From: an uncultured Rhodospirillales bacterium
Lineage (GTDB): Bacteria; Pseudomonadota; Alphaproteobacteria; ATCC43930; CGMCC-115725
Direction of reading: 5' to 3'
Assembly: GCA_903822185.1 (NCBI GenBank)
Contig: CAIJOA010000037.1
Location: 1-59,587 of the forward strand
DNA: 59,587 nt
Part shown: piece by piece, positions 1 through 8,733 of the stretch
Layout of the letters: each line of letters starts with the position of its first letter
Numbering within the stretch: the stretch's first letter is position 1
Made by a program: the position numbers and the translations under genes
The notes under the pieces: model-generated
Database searches by the model: none
The model's input: only the letters and a program-made list of their open reading frames with translations
Told to the model about the DNA's origin: nothing

Positions 1-1552
1 CGCCGCCGCCGCCGCCCTGGCCGCCGACCGCGAAGGGACCGCTGGCGCTGCCGCCGTTGCCGCCGCCGCCGCCGATGCTTTGAGCTAGAAGCGCGAGTGA
101 GCTGACGCCCGTCGTCGTGACGGTGCCGTTGTTGTTGAGCGTGACCGTGCCGCCGTCGCTGGTCGCGCTGCCGTCGCCGCCGACCGCGACAAGACCACCG
201 GCGCTGCCGCCGTTGCCGCCGCCGCCGCCGATGCTTTGCGCCAGGATGCCGGTCGAGGTGTTACCGTTGGTGAAAACAATGCCGCCCGTCGTCGAAATGC
301 TGCCGTTGTTGGTGACGGTGACATCGCCGCCGAAGCCGCCACCCGACGCGCCGCCGCCGCCGCCGAAGATGCCGCTGCCGCTGCCGCCCGAACCGCCGCC
401 GCCGCCGATGCTTTGCGCCAGGATGCCGTAAGATCCATCGGACGTCGTCGAGATGATCGCATTCAGATCGTTGGTAACGCCGACGATGCCGCCATTGCCG
501 CCTGATGCGCCGCCGCCGCCGCCGCCGTAAGCGCCCGAGCCTGAACCGCCCGAACCGGCGAAGCCGCCGATGCTTTGCGCGATGATCGCGGCTGAATTGG
601 TTCCGGCGGTCGAAACCGTACCGGCGTTCTCGACATTGACGAGGCCGCCGATACCCGAACTGCTGCCGGAACCACCCTGTCCATAAAATGCGGTGCTGCT
701 GTTGCCGCCGTGGCCGCCCGTGCCGCCGAGGCTCTGCGCCAGAATGCCGACGCCGTGGTCGCCGTTCGTCGTCGTGGTGCCGTTGTTGGTCACGCTGACA
801 GTGCCACCGGCCCCGCCGCCGGCCCCGCTACCGGCACTACCGGCCGCCGCCGAGACGTTACCGCCCGGACCACCGGCGCCGCCTTGGCTTACGGCGGAAA
901 TACCGACGACGTAGTCATCGGTCGCCGTGATGGTGCCATTGTTGATCGCGGTCGCCGCGCCACCCGCGCCGCCGCTGGCGCCATTGCCGCCGTCGCCGCC
1001 CACTGCCGAGACCGCGCCGCCATTGCCGCCGCCACCGCCGAAGCTGTTGACGAAAAGACCCGCGCCGCTGTCGCTGATATTGATCGTGCCGTTATTGGTA
1101 ACGGTCGTATCGCCGCCCGCGCCGCCCGCGCCGCCATTGCCGGCATTACCACCAACGCCGGTAACGTGGCCGCCACCGCCGCCCAGGGCGCCGCCGCTTT
1201 GTCCGTAAAGCCCGTTTGAGCCAACGACTGTGACGGTCACATTGCTGAGGGTGACGTCGATCGTATGACCGGTGCCGCCGTTGTTGCCGCTGCCACCGCT
1301 GCCGACGACCGAGTTACTGCCGCCGCCCGGATATCCTTCGATCTTGCTGTAGCCGAGGCCATCGCTGAGCGTGCCCGTACAGGTAACCGTCACGCCGTTG
1401 TCGATGCAGGTCGCGGGATCGGCTTCGGCCGGCGTGACCAAGCTCATCATTACGGAAAGCGCCGTCGTCGATAACAGAGCCGCGGTCCATCGCGCCCGAG
1501 TCGGCGAGATGGTTGCAATGCTGGACGTAACGTTCTGGCGCCGCGTGCTCAT
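1..1552 (-). CDS. Glycine-rich autotransporter-type surface protein, 5' part (runs off left edge)
   Basis: The minus strand is open from an ATG at 1552 to the window edge, about 517 codons with no stop. An AGGAA ribosome site lies 7 nt before the ATG. Residues 1-45 look like a long signal peptide: basic N-terminus, hydrophobic core near residues 24-40, and a cut after TPAEA. After a short Cys-containing stretch (ATCIDNGVTVTC) the protein is a chain of imperfect repeats of roughly 55-75 residues. Each repeat carries a VTNNGTI-like beta segment and an ILAQSIGGGGGNGGS-like turn, as in the passenger of alphaproteobacterial autotransporters and adhesins. The C-terminal beta-barrel would lie outside the window, so type V secretion is inferred from the passenger only. 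The repeats make the DNA look like simple GCC repeats on the plus strand. Confidence 0.8.
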   Translation of the reverse strand, partial: MSTRRQNVTSSIATISPTRARWTAALLSTTALSVMMSLVTPAEADPATCIDNGVTVTCTGTLSDGLGYSKIEGYPGGGSNSVVGSGGSGNNGGTGHTIDVTLSNVTVTVVGSNGLYGQSGGALGGGGGHVTGVGGNAGNGGAGGAGGDTTVTNNGTINISDSGAGLFVNSFGGGGGNGGAVSAVGGDGGNGASGGAGGAATAINNGTITATDDYVVGISAVSQGGAGGPGGNVSAAAGSAGSGAGGGAGGTVSVTNNGTTTTNGDHGVGILAQSLGGTGGHGGNSSTAFYGQGGSGSSSGIGGLVNVENAGTVSTAGTNSAAIIAQSIGGFAGSGGSGSGAYGGGGGGASGGNGGIVGVTNDLNAIISTTSDGSYGILAQSIGGGGGSGGSGSGIFGGGGGASGGGFGGDVTVTNNGSISTTGGIVFTNGNTSTGILAQSIGGGGGNGGSAGGLVAVGGDGSATSDGGTVTLNNNGTVTTTGVSSLALLAQSIGGGGGNGGSASGPFAVGGQGGGGG

Positions 1553-1999
1553 ATTTTTATTCCTGTCTGGGTACATGACGGAGGAGTCCGGACTGACTCA
1601 GGCGTGGAGGAGCAGGAATCGGGCCAAATCGGAAAAGGTTAGGAAACCGCGCTGTTTGCGATCGGTTAATTTTGAGTCGTAAAATCTGACAACGGTTAAC
1701 GGTGCCGACATTGGTAAACGGCGACCGTCGCCCGCCTATGCTGGAAACCATAAATTTTTACGGTCGATTCGATGCCCACGAGGGGCCCATCGCGCGCGTT
1801 TTAGTGCCGGTCATTTTGCTGCGCTGCAGCACTAAGAGGCCAAAAAGCCGCGGCGTGAGGCCACTTGTCAGGAGGCCTCGCTGAGCGCAACATAGATGGT
1901 GAATTCAGCCGATATCCGAGGAATCCCGTTCAGGTTCGCGGTGATGCGGCATTGGCCGCTCGGCGATGAGCAAAATGCTTTGTTGAAAGGGAGATAACG
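1553..1999. other. Intergenic region between divergent surface-protein and cupin genes
   Basis: This is 447 bp with no convincing gene; the short open frames have no ribosome site or family resemblance. It must hold two divergent promoters. Visible structures are a dyad TTAGTGC/GCACTAA (1801-1835, itself enclosing TGCTG/CAGCA), a GAGGCC/GGCCTC dyad at about 1857-1879, and a repeated CGGTTAA around 1660-1705. A GGGAGAT ribosome site sits just before the cupin start. I cannot assign promoters with confidence. Confidence 0.6.
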
Positions 2000-2938
2000 A
2001 TGAAACCCACCGTCACCATCATGAGCGTTTCGGAGATCGAGTTGGTCCAGGCCGGCATCGGTCGCGAAGGCAGCATGGCCGTGAAACAGTTCCCGCTCGA
2101 TACCGGCGTGCCCGGCGTGCAGTTGGAATTCTCGTGGAATTCCTACGACAAGGGCTACGCGACCCCGCGTCACAAGCACACCTTCGATCAATATCGCTAT
2201 GCCCTCAGCGGTCAGCGCATGATCGTCGATGGCTTCGTCGAGGAAGGCGAATGCGCCTTCTATCCCGAAGGCGTTTATTACGGTCCGCAGATGCAAGAAG
2301 AAGCCACTGTCGGCCTTGGCCTTCAGTTCCAAGGCCTCACCGGCCTCCCGTATCTGACCCATGTGCAGCTGCGTAACGCGCGCAAGTCGCTGTCGGCGCT
2401 GGGCGGCACCTTTAAGGATGGCGTCTATACAAAGGTTCTGCCGGACGGTCGCAAGATCAATAAGGACTCGCACGCCGCCTGCGTCGAGTATCTGACCGGC
2501 GAGAAGATCGATTTTCCGCAGGGCCGTTTCGAAAAGCCGATCGTGATGAAGCCGACGGGTCATCCCTGGATCTCCGATCGCAAAGTCGAAGGCGTCGAGC
2601 ATAAGCGCCTCGGCACGTTCGGCGGCTCGGGCATCCGTTTGATGAAGCTGGAACCCGGCGCGAAAATTCCGGCACGCACGGAAGAAGATGCCGAAATCCG
2701 CTATCTGATCGAAGGTTCGATCACCTACGGCGGCAAGACCTGGAAGGGCGGCAAGACCAAGGACGAAGGAACCTATATGTTCGTCCAAGCCGGCGCCGAT
2801 GTGGGTGAAATCACCTCGCAGACCGGCGGTGTCTTCTACGTCGTCGAATTGTCGATGCTGGCGGATATCGCAGCCAAGCGTGCCCCGGCCCCGGCGCTGG
2901 TGCGGTCGGAACCGACGCTCGCGGGTGTCGATTCCTAA
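2000..2938 (+). CDS. Bicupin-type protein
   Basis: A 312-residue protein with two cupin-like beta-barrel halves. The first half carries an H58-K-H60-x3-Q64 motif, close to the metal-binding HxHx3-4E signature but with Gln where Glu is usual. The second half (around residues 215-285) keeps the cupin rhythm (PARTEEDAEIRYLIEG) but has no histidines at the metal positions, so at most one half binds metal. Two-domain cupins of this kind include dioxygenases and decarboxylases acting on small organic acids; no substrate can be read here. The start is supported by a GGGAGAT site 7 nt upstream. It is followed after 84 bp by a VOC-family gene and then a terminator, so these two probably form one transcription unit. 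There is no signal peptide, so it is cytoplasmic. Confidence 0.75.
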   Translation: MKPTVTIMSVSEIELVQAGIGREGSMAVKQFPLDTGVPGVQLEFSWNSYDKGYATPRHKHTFDQYRYALSGQRMIVDGFVEEGECAFYPEGVYYGPQMQEEATVGLGLQFQGLTGLPYLTHVQLRNARKSLSALGGTFKDGVYTKVLPDGRKINKDSHAACVEYLTGEKIDFPQGRFEKPIVMKPTGHPWISDRKVEGVEHKRLGTFGGSGIRLMKLEPGAKIPARTEEDAEIRYLIEGSITYGGKTWKGGKTKDEGTYMFVQAGADVGEITSQTGGVFYVVELSMLADIAAKRAPAPALVRSEPTLAGVDS

Positions 2939-3022
2939 TCGTCTTCGGTTGCAACGTCCTGCGCGGTTCGAGCACTGCACAGGACGGCGACCCATAAAAA
3001 GCTCGCTTAAGAGGGATGGATC

Positions 3023-3379
3023 ATGGGCAAAATTCGACACATCGCGATCCGCACGAACGAGCAGGAAAAGCTGCGCGACTTCTACATGAAGACCTTCGAT
3101 ATGCATCAGGTCCATAAAGAGGGAACCGGCCGCGCGATCTATCTGTCGGACGGCTATCTCAATCTCGCCATTCTGCCGGGCGTTCCCGGCAAGCGCGACC
3201 GTATCGACCATTTCGGTTTCGCGGTCGATGATATGGACGACGCCGGTCGCAAGGCCGCCGAGAATGGCGGTTCATCCAAGATGGCGGCACGGCCGCGTGA
3301 TGGGCGCTTCGCGGAATATCGCATCGCCGATCCAGCCGGCATCGGCATCGATTTATCCGAAGGCGGCTGGAAGGTCTGA
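3023..3379 (+). CDS. VOC (glyoxalase/bleomycin resistance) family protein
   Basis: A 118-residue single-module VOC protein with the typical beta-alpha-beta-beta-beta repeats. It starts MGKIRHIAIRTNEQEKLRDFY, where His7 is the usual first metal ligand. IDHFGFAVDD is the second-half equivalent, and AEYRIADPAGIGIDL matches the last strand with its DP-G turn. Members are metal-dependent lyases, isomerases or extradiol dioxygenases, or binding proteins. The position directly after the bicupin gene and before a strong terminator suggests a shared role in processing one small metabolite. An AGAGGGA site precedes the ATG. The exact reaction is unknown. Confidence 0.75.
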   Translation: MGKIRHIAIRTNEQEKLRDFYMKTFDMHQVHKEGTGRAIYLSDGYLNLAILPGVPGKRDRIDHFGFAVDDMDDAGRKAAENGGSSKMAARPRDGRFAEYRIADPAGIGIDLSEGGWKV

Positions 3380-3402
3380 TCGCCGCCGGCTCCTGCTGTC
3401 AC

Positions 3403-3448
3403 AAAAGCCTCGGTCGCTGTCATGGCGACCGAGGCTTTTTTTATTTTT
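3403..3448 (+). terminator. Strong Rho-independent terminator after the cupin-VOC pair
   Basis: A perfect 15-bp stem (AAAAGCCTCGGTCGC at 3403-3417, GCGACCGAGGCTTTT at 3425-3439) with a 7-nt loop is followed by a T-rich tail. It begins 24 bp after the VOC stop and separates this pair from the hyuAB cluster. Confidence 0.9.
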
Positions 3449-3663
3449 GCCGGAACGAAACGTACACGTACACGTAACGTACTCACACTGAAAACGATCA
3501 AGTGCCGGTTGTCGTGTTCGATGCACGATCTACTCTTACGCGCGCACGTTTGACTTGATACAAGGGGCGCAAGATTGATGGCCACGCGGCGTTGATGAAG
3601 CCAGTGGTTGATACGGTTCCAAGTGCTGCGTGAAGGCACGGGCCGATAAGGTGAGGAAGTGCG

Positions 3664-5733
3664 ATGTCAGGTTGGCGGGTTGGTATCGATATTGGTGGCA
3701 CCTTCACCGATGTCGTCGGCATGGAGATCGAGACCGGCAAAATTCTTGTCACCAAGGTTCCCTCGATCCCTGCCGATCCGTCACGCGCCGTTGCTGCCGG
3801 CCTCGAAAGCTTGATGGAGCATCATCCTCAGATTCGTCCCGAAGATATCGACTTCTTCGCGCATGGCACGACGGTCGCGACCAACGCGGCAATCGAAGGA
3901 AAGGGCGCGAAGGCCGGATTACTGATCAATAAAGGCTTTCGCGCGCTCTACGATATGCGTGGCGGCAATCGTCCGATGGGCCCGGACCTTATCGACACGC
4001 ATTGGAACAAGCCCGTCGGGCTGATCCCGCAAAAGATGACGCACGAGATCGGCGGCCGCATCGGATTCGACGGCGCCGAGTTGGAGCCGCTGGATGAAGA
4101 AGCGGTGCGCAAGGGTGTGCGGGCGTTGCGCGACGCCGGCGCGAAGTCGATCGCGGTTTGTTATCTTTTCTCGTTCCTCAATCCGCGCCACGAGCAACGG
4201 ACGGCGGAAATTATTCGCGAGGAACATCCCGAGGCGCGCGTCTCGCTGTCGAGTGTCGTGCTGCCGCTGATCCGCGAATATCTGCGGCTATCGACGACCG
4301 CCCTCGATGCTTATGTCGGGCCGGTGGTCGCGACCTATCTGCGCGCCATCACCGGGCGCTTGCGCGACATCGGTCTCAAGACACGGCGGCTATTCATTAT
4401 GCAGTCGAGCGGCGGCCTGATGCAGATCGACATCGCCACGGAATATCCGAACCAGACTCTGTTGTCGGGACCGGCGGCGGGTGTCGTCTTCGCGGCAGGC
4501 CTCGGTGAACTGATCAGCGAACCCAACATCGTTACCTTCGATGTCGGCGGCACCAGCACCGATATCAGCGTCATCTACAAGAACACCTATCAAGAGACGC
4601 GGCTTGGCCGCATCCACGATCAGGATATCGGCACGCCGATGATCCAGATCCGTGCGCTGGGCGCGGGCGGCGGCACCATCGCGCATATCGGTCCTGACGG
4701 ATTATTGAAAGGCGGACCGCAATCGGCCGGCGCCGATCCAGGGCCGGCTTGCTACGATCACGGCGGCGAAAATCCGACCGTCACCGACGCGAACATCGTT
4801 CTCGGTTATCTCAACCCGAAAAATTTCATCGGCGGCCGTTTCAAGATCGTGCCGGAACTGGCGGAAAAGGCGATCATCGAAAAGATCGCCAAGCCGCTGG
4901 GCCTGACGCTGCATCAGGCGGCGCTCGGCATCATCCGCGTCGTCTGCACCAATATGGAAGTCGGGCTGCGGTTGTCTTTCGTGGAGCGCGGGCTCGATGC
5001 GCGTAATTTCGCGCTGCTCGCCTTCGGCGGCGGCGGCCCTGTGCTGGGAACGCGGGTCGCGAAGGATATGGGCATCCGGCGCGTCATCGTCCCACCCTAT
5101 CCGGGTATCAGCTGCGCCATGGGTCTGCTGCAGACCGATGTGAAACATTACTACATGCAAAGCCGCATGATCTCGCTGACCAAGGCCCCGGCCGACGAAT
5201 TGAACGCGATCTTCACCCAACTTGAAGAACGCGCACGGCGCGAGGCGGTGCAGGAAGGCTTCGATCCCGCGACGATCAAGCTGCAGCGGCAACTCGATCT
5301 TCGTTATCCGTTCCAAGGATACGAACTGACGCTCGATTGTCAGAACGAACCGCTGCGCGATACCGACAAGGGCAAGATCCGGGCGGACTTCGACCAGCTC
5401 CATAAAGAGGTCTATGGCACGGCGGCGACCGGCGAGATTCCCGATATCGTCAATGTGCGTGTCATGTCGGTGGCCGAGGTGGCAAAGCTCGGTCTGCCCG
5501 AACTGGCGCGTGGCAAAGGCAATCCGCAGCCGGTATCACGGCGGCCCGTCCTGTTCGAAGAGCGTGAAGGCTATATCGACACGCCGATCTACGATCGCGC
5601 GACGCTCGGCGCGGGCGATGCGATCACCGGTCCGGCCGTGATCGAACAGCTTGATTCGACGACTGTTGTCCTGCCTGGACAAAAAGCTTTCGTCGAAAAA
5701 TACGGCAACATCATCATCGAGATTGCGCCATGA
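3664..5733 (+). CDS. hyuA: Hydantoinase/oxoprolinase family protein, HyuA-type subunit
   Basis: A 689-residue protein of the usual length for N-methylhydantoinase/acetone-carboxylase-type alpha subunits. The N-terminus GIDIGGTFTDVVG and the later VTFDVGGTSTDISVI are the two phosphate-binding loops of the actin/ASKHA fold. The GAGGGTIAHIGPDGLL and GPQSAGADPGPACY stretches are hallmarks of the HyuA core (about residues 330-365). The family uses ATP to hydrolyse 5-oxoproline or hydantoins, or to carboxylate ketones, together with HyuB. A GAGGAAG site precedes the ATG. The stop overlaps the HyuB start by 4 nt (ATGA), indicating translational coupling. The 220 bp between the upstream terminator and this start must hold the promoter; an ACGT-rich repeat lies at about 3469-3481. 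Substrate unknown. Confidence 0.9.
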   Translation: MSGWRVGIDIGGTFTDVVGMEIETGKILVTKVPSIPADPSRAVAAGLESLMEHHPQIRPEDIDFFAHGTTVATNAAIEGKGAKAGLLINKGFRALYDMRGGNRPMGPDLIDTHWNKPVGLIPQKMTHEIGGRIGFDGAELEPLDEEAVRKGVRALRDAGAKSIAVCYLFSFLNPRHEQRTAEIIREEHPEARVSLSSVVLPLIREYLRLSTTALDAYVGPVVATYLRAITGRLRDIGLKTRRLFIMQSSGGLMQIDIATEYPNQTLLSGPAAGVVFAAGLGELISEPNIVTFDVGGTSTDISVIYKNTYQETRLGRIHDQDIGTPMIQIRALGAGGGTIAHIGPDGLLKGGPQSAGADPGPACYDHGGENPTVTDANIVLGYLNPKNFIGGRFKIVPELAEKAIIEKIAKPLGLTLHQAALGIIRVVCTNMEVGLRLSFVERGLDARNFALLAFGGGGPVLGTRVAKDMGIRRVIVPPYPGISCAMGLLQTDVKHYYMQSRMISLTKAPADELNAIFTQLEERARREAVQEGFDPATIKLQRQLDLRYPFQGYELTLDCQNEPLRDTDKGKIRADFDQLHKEVYGTAATGEIPDIVNVRVMSVAEVAKLGLPELARGKGNPQPVSRRPVLFEEREGYIDTPIYDRATLGAGDAITGPAVIEQLDSTTVVLPGQKAFVEKYGNIIIEIAP

Positions 5734-7481
5734 GCGATCAGACCATGCAAAAAACGCCCGCCAAGCTCGATCCGATCACGCTCGAAATTATCATCGCGCG
5801 ACTGCAAGAACTCGTCACAACGATGGAACATCTGCTGTTCCATAGCGGCTATTCCACGATCCTACGCGAATCGCATGACGGTTCCTGCGCTCTGTGTACG
5901 CCCGAAGGCTTGTGCGTCGAAGGCTCCGGCGGACCGCTGCATCTCTATTCCTATTATTACACCGTGCGCAGTGTCCTCGATCTTTATCCGATCGGAACAA
6001 TGCAAGACGGCGACTGCTATATCTCGAACGATCCCTATCTGGGCGGCACGCTGCATGTGCCGGACGTCATCATCGTCACGCCGATCTTCGTCGGCGATGA
6101 GGTCATCGGGTTCAGCGTCTCGCACGCGCATAAGCCCGATGTCGGCGGTCTCGTGCCGGGTTCGTCGGGAGCCGGTTCGCGGGAAATCTTCCACGAAGGG
6201 TTGGTGCTGCCGGGCGTCAAATTTTGGACCAAGGCCGGCGTCATTTCCGAAGTGCTCGAGATTATCAAGCGCAACTGCCGCCTCCCCGAAATCATCGAAG
6301 GCGATCTGCGCGCGCAGGTCGGCTGCACCGCCGTCGGTGCGGAACAAGTGCGGACGCTGTGCGCCGAATATGGTGTCGAGACAATCAAGGCAGCTTTCCC
6401 CGAGATCATGGCCTTGTCAGAACGCCGTCTGCGCGATGGTATCGCCGCTTGGCCCGATGGTGAATCCGAAGCCGAGGCGACGGTCGATCATGACGGCGTC
6501 GATCTCGACAAGCCGCTGCGCATCCATGTGAAGGTGGTCAAGAAAGGCCGCGACATCACCTTCGATTTCAGCGCGACCAACGATCAGGTGAAAGGCCCGA
6601 CCAACCTGCGCCCGCAGGCAAGCCACGTTGCGGCGGTCATGGCGCTGGTGACGATGCTTGACCCGACGATTCCCTTTAACGATGGGCTGCGCCGGCCGAT
6701 CAATTTCATCAATCCCGAAGGCAAGATCACCAATCCGCGCTGGCCCGCGCCGGTGAACAGCTATTTCGGCCTCGCCAATGTACTCTACAACGTCTGCAAC
6801 AGCGCACTCGCCAAGTTCAATCCCGAACGCGCCATCGCACCGCCCGGCCTCGGGATCGGCGCCATCGCGATCGGCTATGATGAAAACCGTTCAGGCCGTA
6901 AGGCCGTGCAATACGAACTGTTCCCGGTCGGGCAAGGGGCGAAGTTCGAGCATGACGGCTCGTCCGGTACGGTCGGCTTCCTCAACGTGACGCCGAATAC
7001 GCCGATCGAAGTGATCGAGACCGAATTCCCGGTTCGCGTGCGCCGCTATGAATGGGTCGAAGATTCGGCGGGCGTCGGCAGCCATCGCGGCGGGATGGGC
7101 AATCGCAAGGAATATGAACTGCTCGGGAATGCGACGACGACTTTCCGGCTCGGCCATCAATTCAAATATGGCGGCTGGGGCATTCTCGGCGGCGGTGCGC
7201 CGAACACAGTGCGCGGTTCGATCAACGCCGGTACCGATCGTGAAGTCGCGATGAAGCCGCTTGAGACGGTTCGGATGCAGTCGGGCGATACCTTCATCGT
7301 CGAGATGCCGGGCGGCGGTGGTCTCGGCAACCCGCATGAACGTCCTGCCGCTGATGTTCTCGAAGATGTGTTGAACGGTTACGTGTCGCTCGACGCGGCC
7401 GAGCGCGATTACGGCGTTGCGATCGATCGCGGCACGATGACGATCGATCAGACCAAAACGGCGTCGTTACGCCGATCTTAA
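5730..7481 (+). CDS. hyuB: Hydantoinase/oxoprolinase family protein, HyuB-type subunit
   Basis: A 583-residue HyuB-family protein, the obligate partner of the preceding HyuA. It opens with LDPITLEIIIARLQELVTTME and contains the conserved SHDGSCALCT and ISNDPYLGGTLHVPD segments, both diagnostic for the family. GNRKEYEL and EMPGGGGLGNP near the C-terminus complete the match. The ATG overlaps the hyuA stop. No carboxylase gamma subunit (acetone-carboxylase type) follows, which favours a hydantoinase or oxoprolinase reaction over carboxylation, though this is inference. The next gene, an exported binding protein, follows 98 bp later and suggests dedicated uptake of the substrate. Confidence 0.9.
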   Translation: MSDQTMQKTPAKLDPITLEIIIARLQELVTTMEHLLFHSGYSTILRESHDGSCALCTPEGLCVEGSGGPLHLYSYYYTVRSVLDLYPIGTMQDGDCYISNDPYLGGTLHVPDVIIVTPIFVGDEVIGFSVSHAHKPDVGGLVPGSSGAGSREIFHEGLVLPGVKFWTKAGVISEVLEIIKRNCRLPEIIEGDLRAQVGCTAVGAEQVRTLCAEYGVETIKAAFPEIMALSERRLRDGIAAWPDGESEAEATVDHDGVDLDKPLRIHVKVVKKGRDITFDFSATNDQVKGPTNLRPQASHVAAVMALVTMLDPTIPFNDGLRRPINFINPEGKITNPRWPAPVNSYFGLANVLYNVCNSALAKFNPERAIAPPGLGIGAIAIGYDENRSGRKAVQYELFPVGQGAKFEHDGSSGTVGFLNVTPNTPIEVIETEFPVRVRRYEWVEDSAGVGSHRGGMGNRKEYELLGNATTTFRLGHQFKYGGWGILGGGAPNTVRGSINAGTDREVAMKPLETVRMQSGDTFIVEMPGGGGLGNPHERPAADVLEDVLNGYVSLDAAERDYGVAIDRGTMTIDQTKTASLRRS

Positions 7482-7491
7482 GGCTAACGGC

Positions 7492-7515
7492 CGCGCGCAA
7501 GCATCGACGCGCGCG
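7492..7515 (+). other. GC hairpin between hyuB and binding-protein gene
   Basis: CGCGCGC (7492-7498) and GCGCGCG (7509-7515) form a 7-bp stem with a 10-nt loop, 10 bp after the hyuB stop. There is no T tract, so it may attenuate or protect the transcript rather than terminate it. An AT-rich segment just downstream (CTATTTATAG) could be a -10 region for the next gene. Confidence 0.35.
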
Positions 7516-7579
7516 ACCAAGCTATTTATAGTCAAACACGCACGCGAAAACGCGGCGAGAGTCAGTTGGGGGGAATGTC

Positions 7580-8719
7580 ATGAAGACTAACGGGCCGATT
7601 TTATCGTTCAGTCGTCGCGGGTTTGGCCGTGCGCTGGCTGTTGCGGTGCTTGTCTTGATGCCGCTGACACCAAGTTTTGCCCAGGACTGGAAGACGGAGC
7701 GCGCGCAGCTCGTCGCCGCCGCGCAAAAAGAAGGGACGCTCGTCCTCTTCTCACAACCCAATCTCTCCGCGCGAACATATCTTGCCAACGAATGGGCGAA
7801 AGCTTTCCCCGAGATCAAGCTGTCGATCACTGCGACATCGGGCGCCGAGATCAACGGACGCATGCGTGTCGAACGCCAGACCCAGAAATATCTCTGGGAC
7901 ATCGTCATGACCGGCGCGAACATCGGTTATGAAATGGCGAAGGATGGCTTTCTCGATCCGGTCATGCCCGAACTGCGCGATCCCGAGGTGAACAAGCCGG
8001 AATATTGGGGCGGATGGGACCGCGTCTTCGTCGATTTCGGTAAGAAGTATGTCTTCTCGCCGAACGTCGCCTTGAAGAGCCCCGTCTATAACGCGCTGAA
8101 ACTGCCGCGTGAAAAGGTCGATAAGGCCGGTCTGCAGATTTTGTTCGATCCCGATTTGAAGGGCAAAATCTACTGGCACGATCCGGGCGTGCCAGGACCG
8201 GGTGCGCAATTCGCGTTCTATCTCGCGCGGCGCTTGGGCGATGACGGCTTGCGAAAATTCATCACCGAACAAAAGCCGGTCTTCATGGCCGAGCAGGGGC
8301 AGGTGATCGAAGCCTTGGCGCGCGGTACCGCGTGGCTCGGCCTCGGGCCCGGCAATTCGCATGCGTTGATGGACCCCTATGTGAAGGCCGGGGTGCCGGT
8401 CGATGTGAAGAAATTCGGCAATAGTCCCGACCTCAACGACGTCACGCTGGGCGGCTCGACCTTCTTTGTCGTGAAGGACCGGCCGCATCCGGCTGCGACG
8501 CGTCTTTTCATCAACTGGCTGTTGTCCAAGGACGTTCAGTACGGCTTTGCGGCGGCGACCGAACAAAGTTCGCGCCGGGTCGATGTTGCCTCGACGGCCG
8601 ATGCGGACAGCGTTCCGGTACCGGGCGCGCGTTACGTCGCGCCGCAGGAAGAGGAATATGACGCAGCCTTGAACAAGGACGTCGCGCTCGTCACCGAAAT
8701 CCGTAAATTGCTTCATTAA
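7580..8719 (+). CDS. ABC transporter substrate-binding protein, iron/thiamine type (family 1)
   Basis: A 379-residue periplasmic binding protein. The signal peptide covers residues 1-34: it includes RRGFGRA, a hydrophobic core and a cut at PSFA|QD. The mature start WKTERAQLVAAAQKEGTLVLFSQ is typical of the Fe3+/thiamine/spermidine-like binding proteins (SBP_bac family), often called extracellular solute-binding protein family 1. A GGGGGGAA ribosome site precedes the ATG. No permease or ATPase gene lies nearby, so it either shares a distant transporter or has another role. It sits between hyuAB and two further binding-fold genes, all on the plus strand with short gaps, suggesting one catabolic transcription unit. 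Ligand unknown. Confidence 0.85.
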   Translation: MKTNGPILSFSRRGFGRALAVAVLVLMPLTPSFAQDWKTERAQLVAAAQKEGTLVLFSQPNLSARTYLANEWAKAFPEIKLSITATSGAEINGRMRVERQTQKYLWDIVMTGANIGYEMAKDGFLDPVMPELRDPEVNKPEYWGGWDRVFVDFGKKYVFSPNVALKSPVYNALKLPREKVDKAGLQILFDPDLKGKIYWHDPGVPGPGAQFAFYLARRLGDDGLRKFITEQKPVFMAEQGQVIEALARGTAWLGLGPGNSHALMDPYVKAGVPVDVKKFGNSPDLNDVTLGGSTFFVVKDRPHPAATRLFINWLLSKDVQYGFAAATEQSSRRVDVASTADADSVPVPGARYVAPQEEEYDAALNKDVALVTEIRKLLH

Positions 8720-8733
8720 CGAGGACGTACGAT

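Noticed and set aside
1-1500. Regular GCC-rich repeats that could look like a CRISPR or satellite array
   Set aside because: Repeat spacing and sequence follow the codons of a glycine-rich minus-strand protein; there are no constant repeats with unique spacers.
1868-3211. 447-codon minus-strand frame
   Set aside because: It lies antisense to the cupin and VOC genes, shows no family features, and arises from the codon bias of the plus-strand genes.
3469-3481. ACGT-rich repeat (ACACGTACACGT) before hyuA as an operator
   Set aside because: Too short and simple to separate from chance; no matching copy was found elsewhere in the window.
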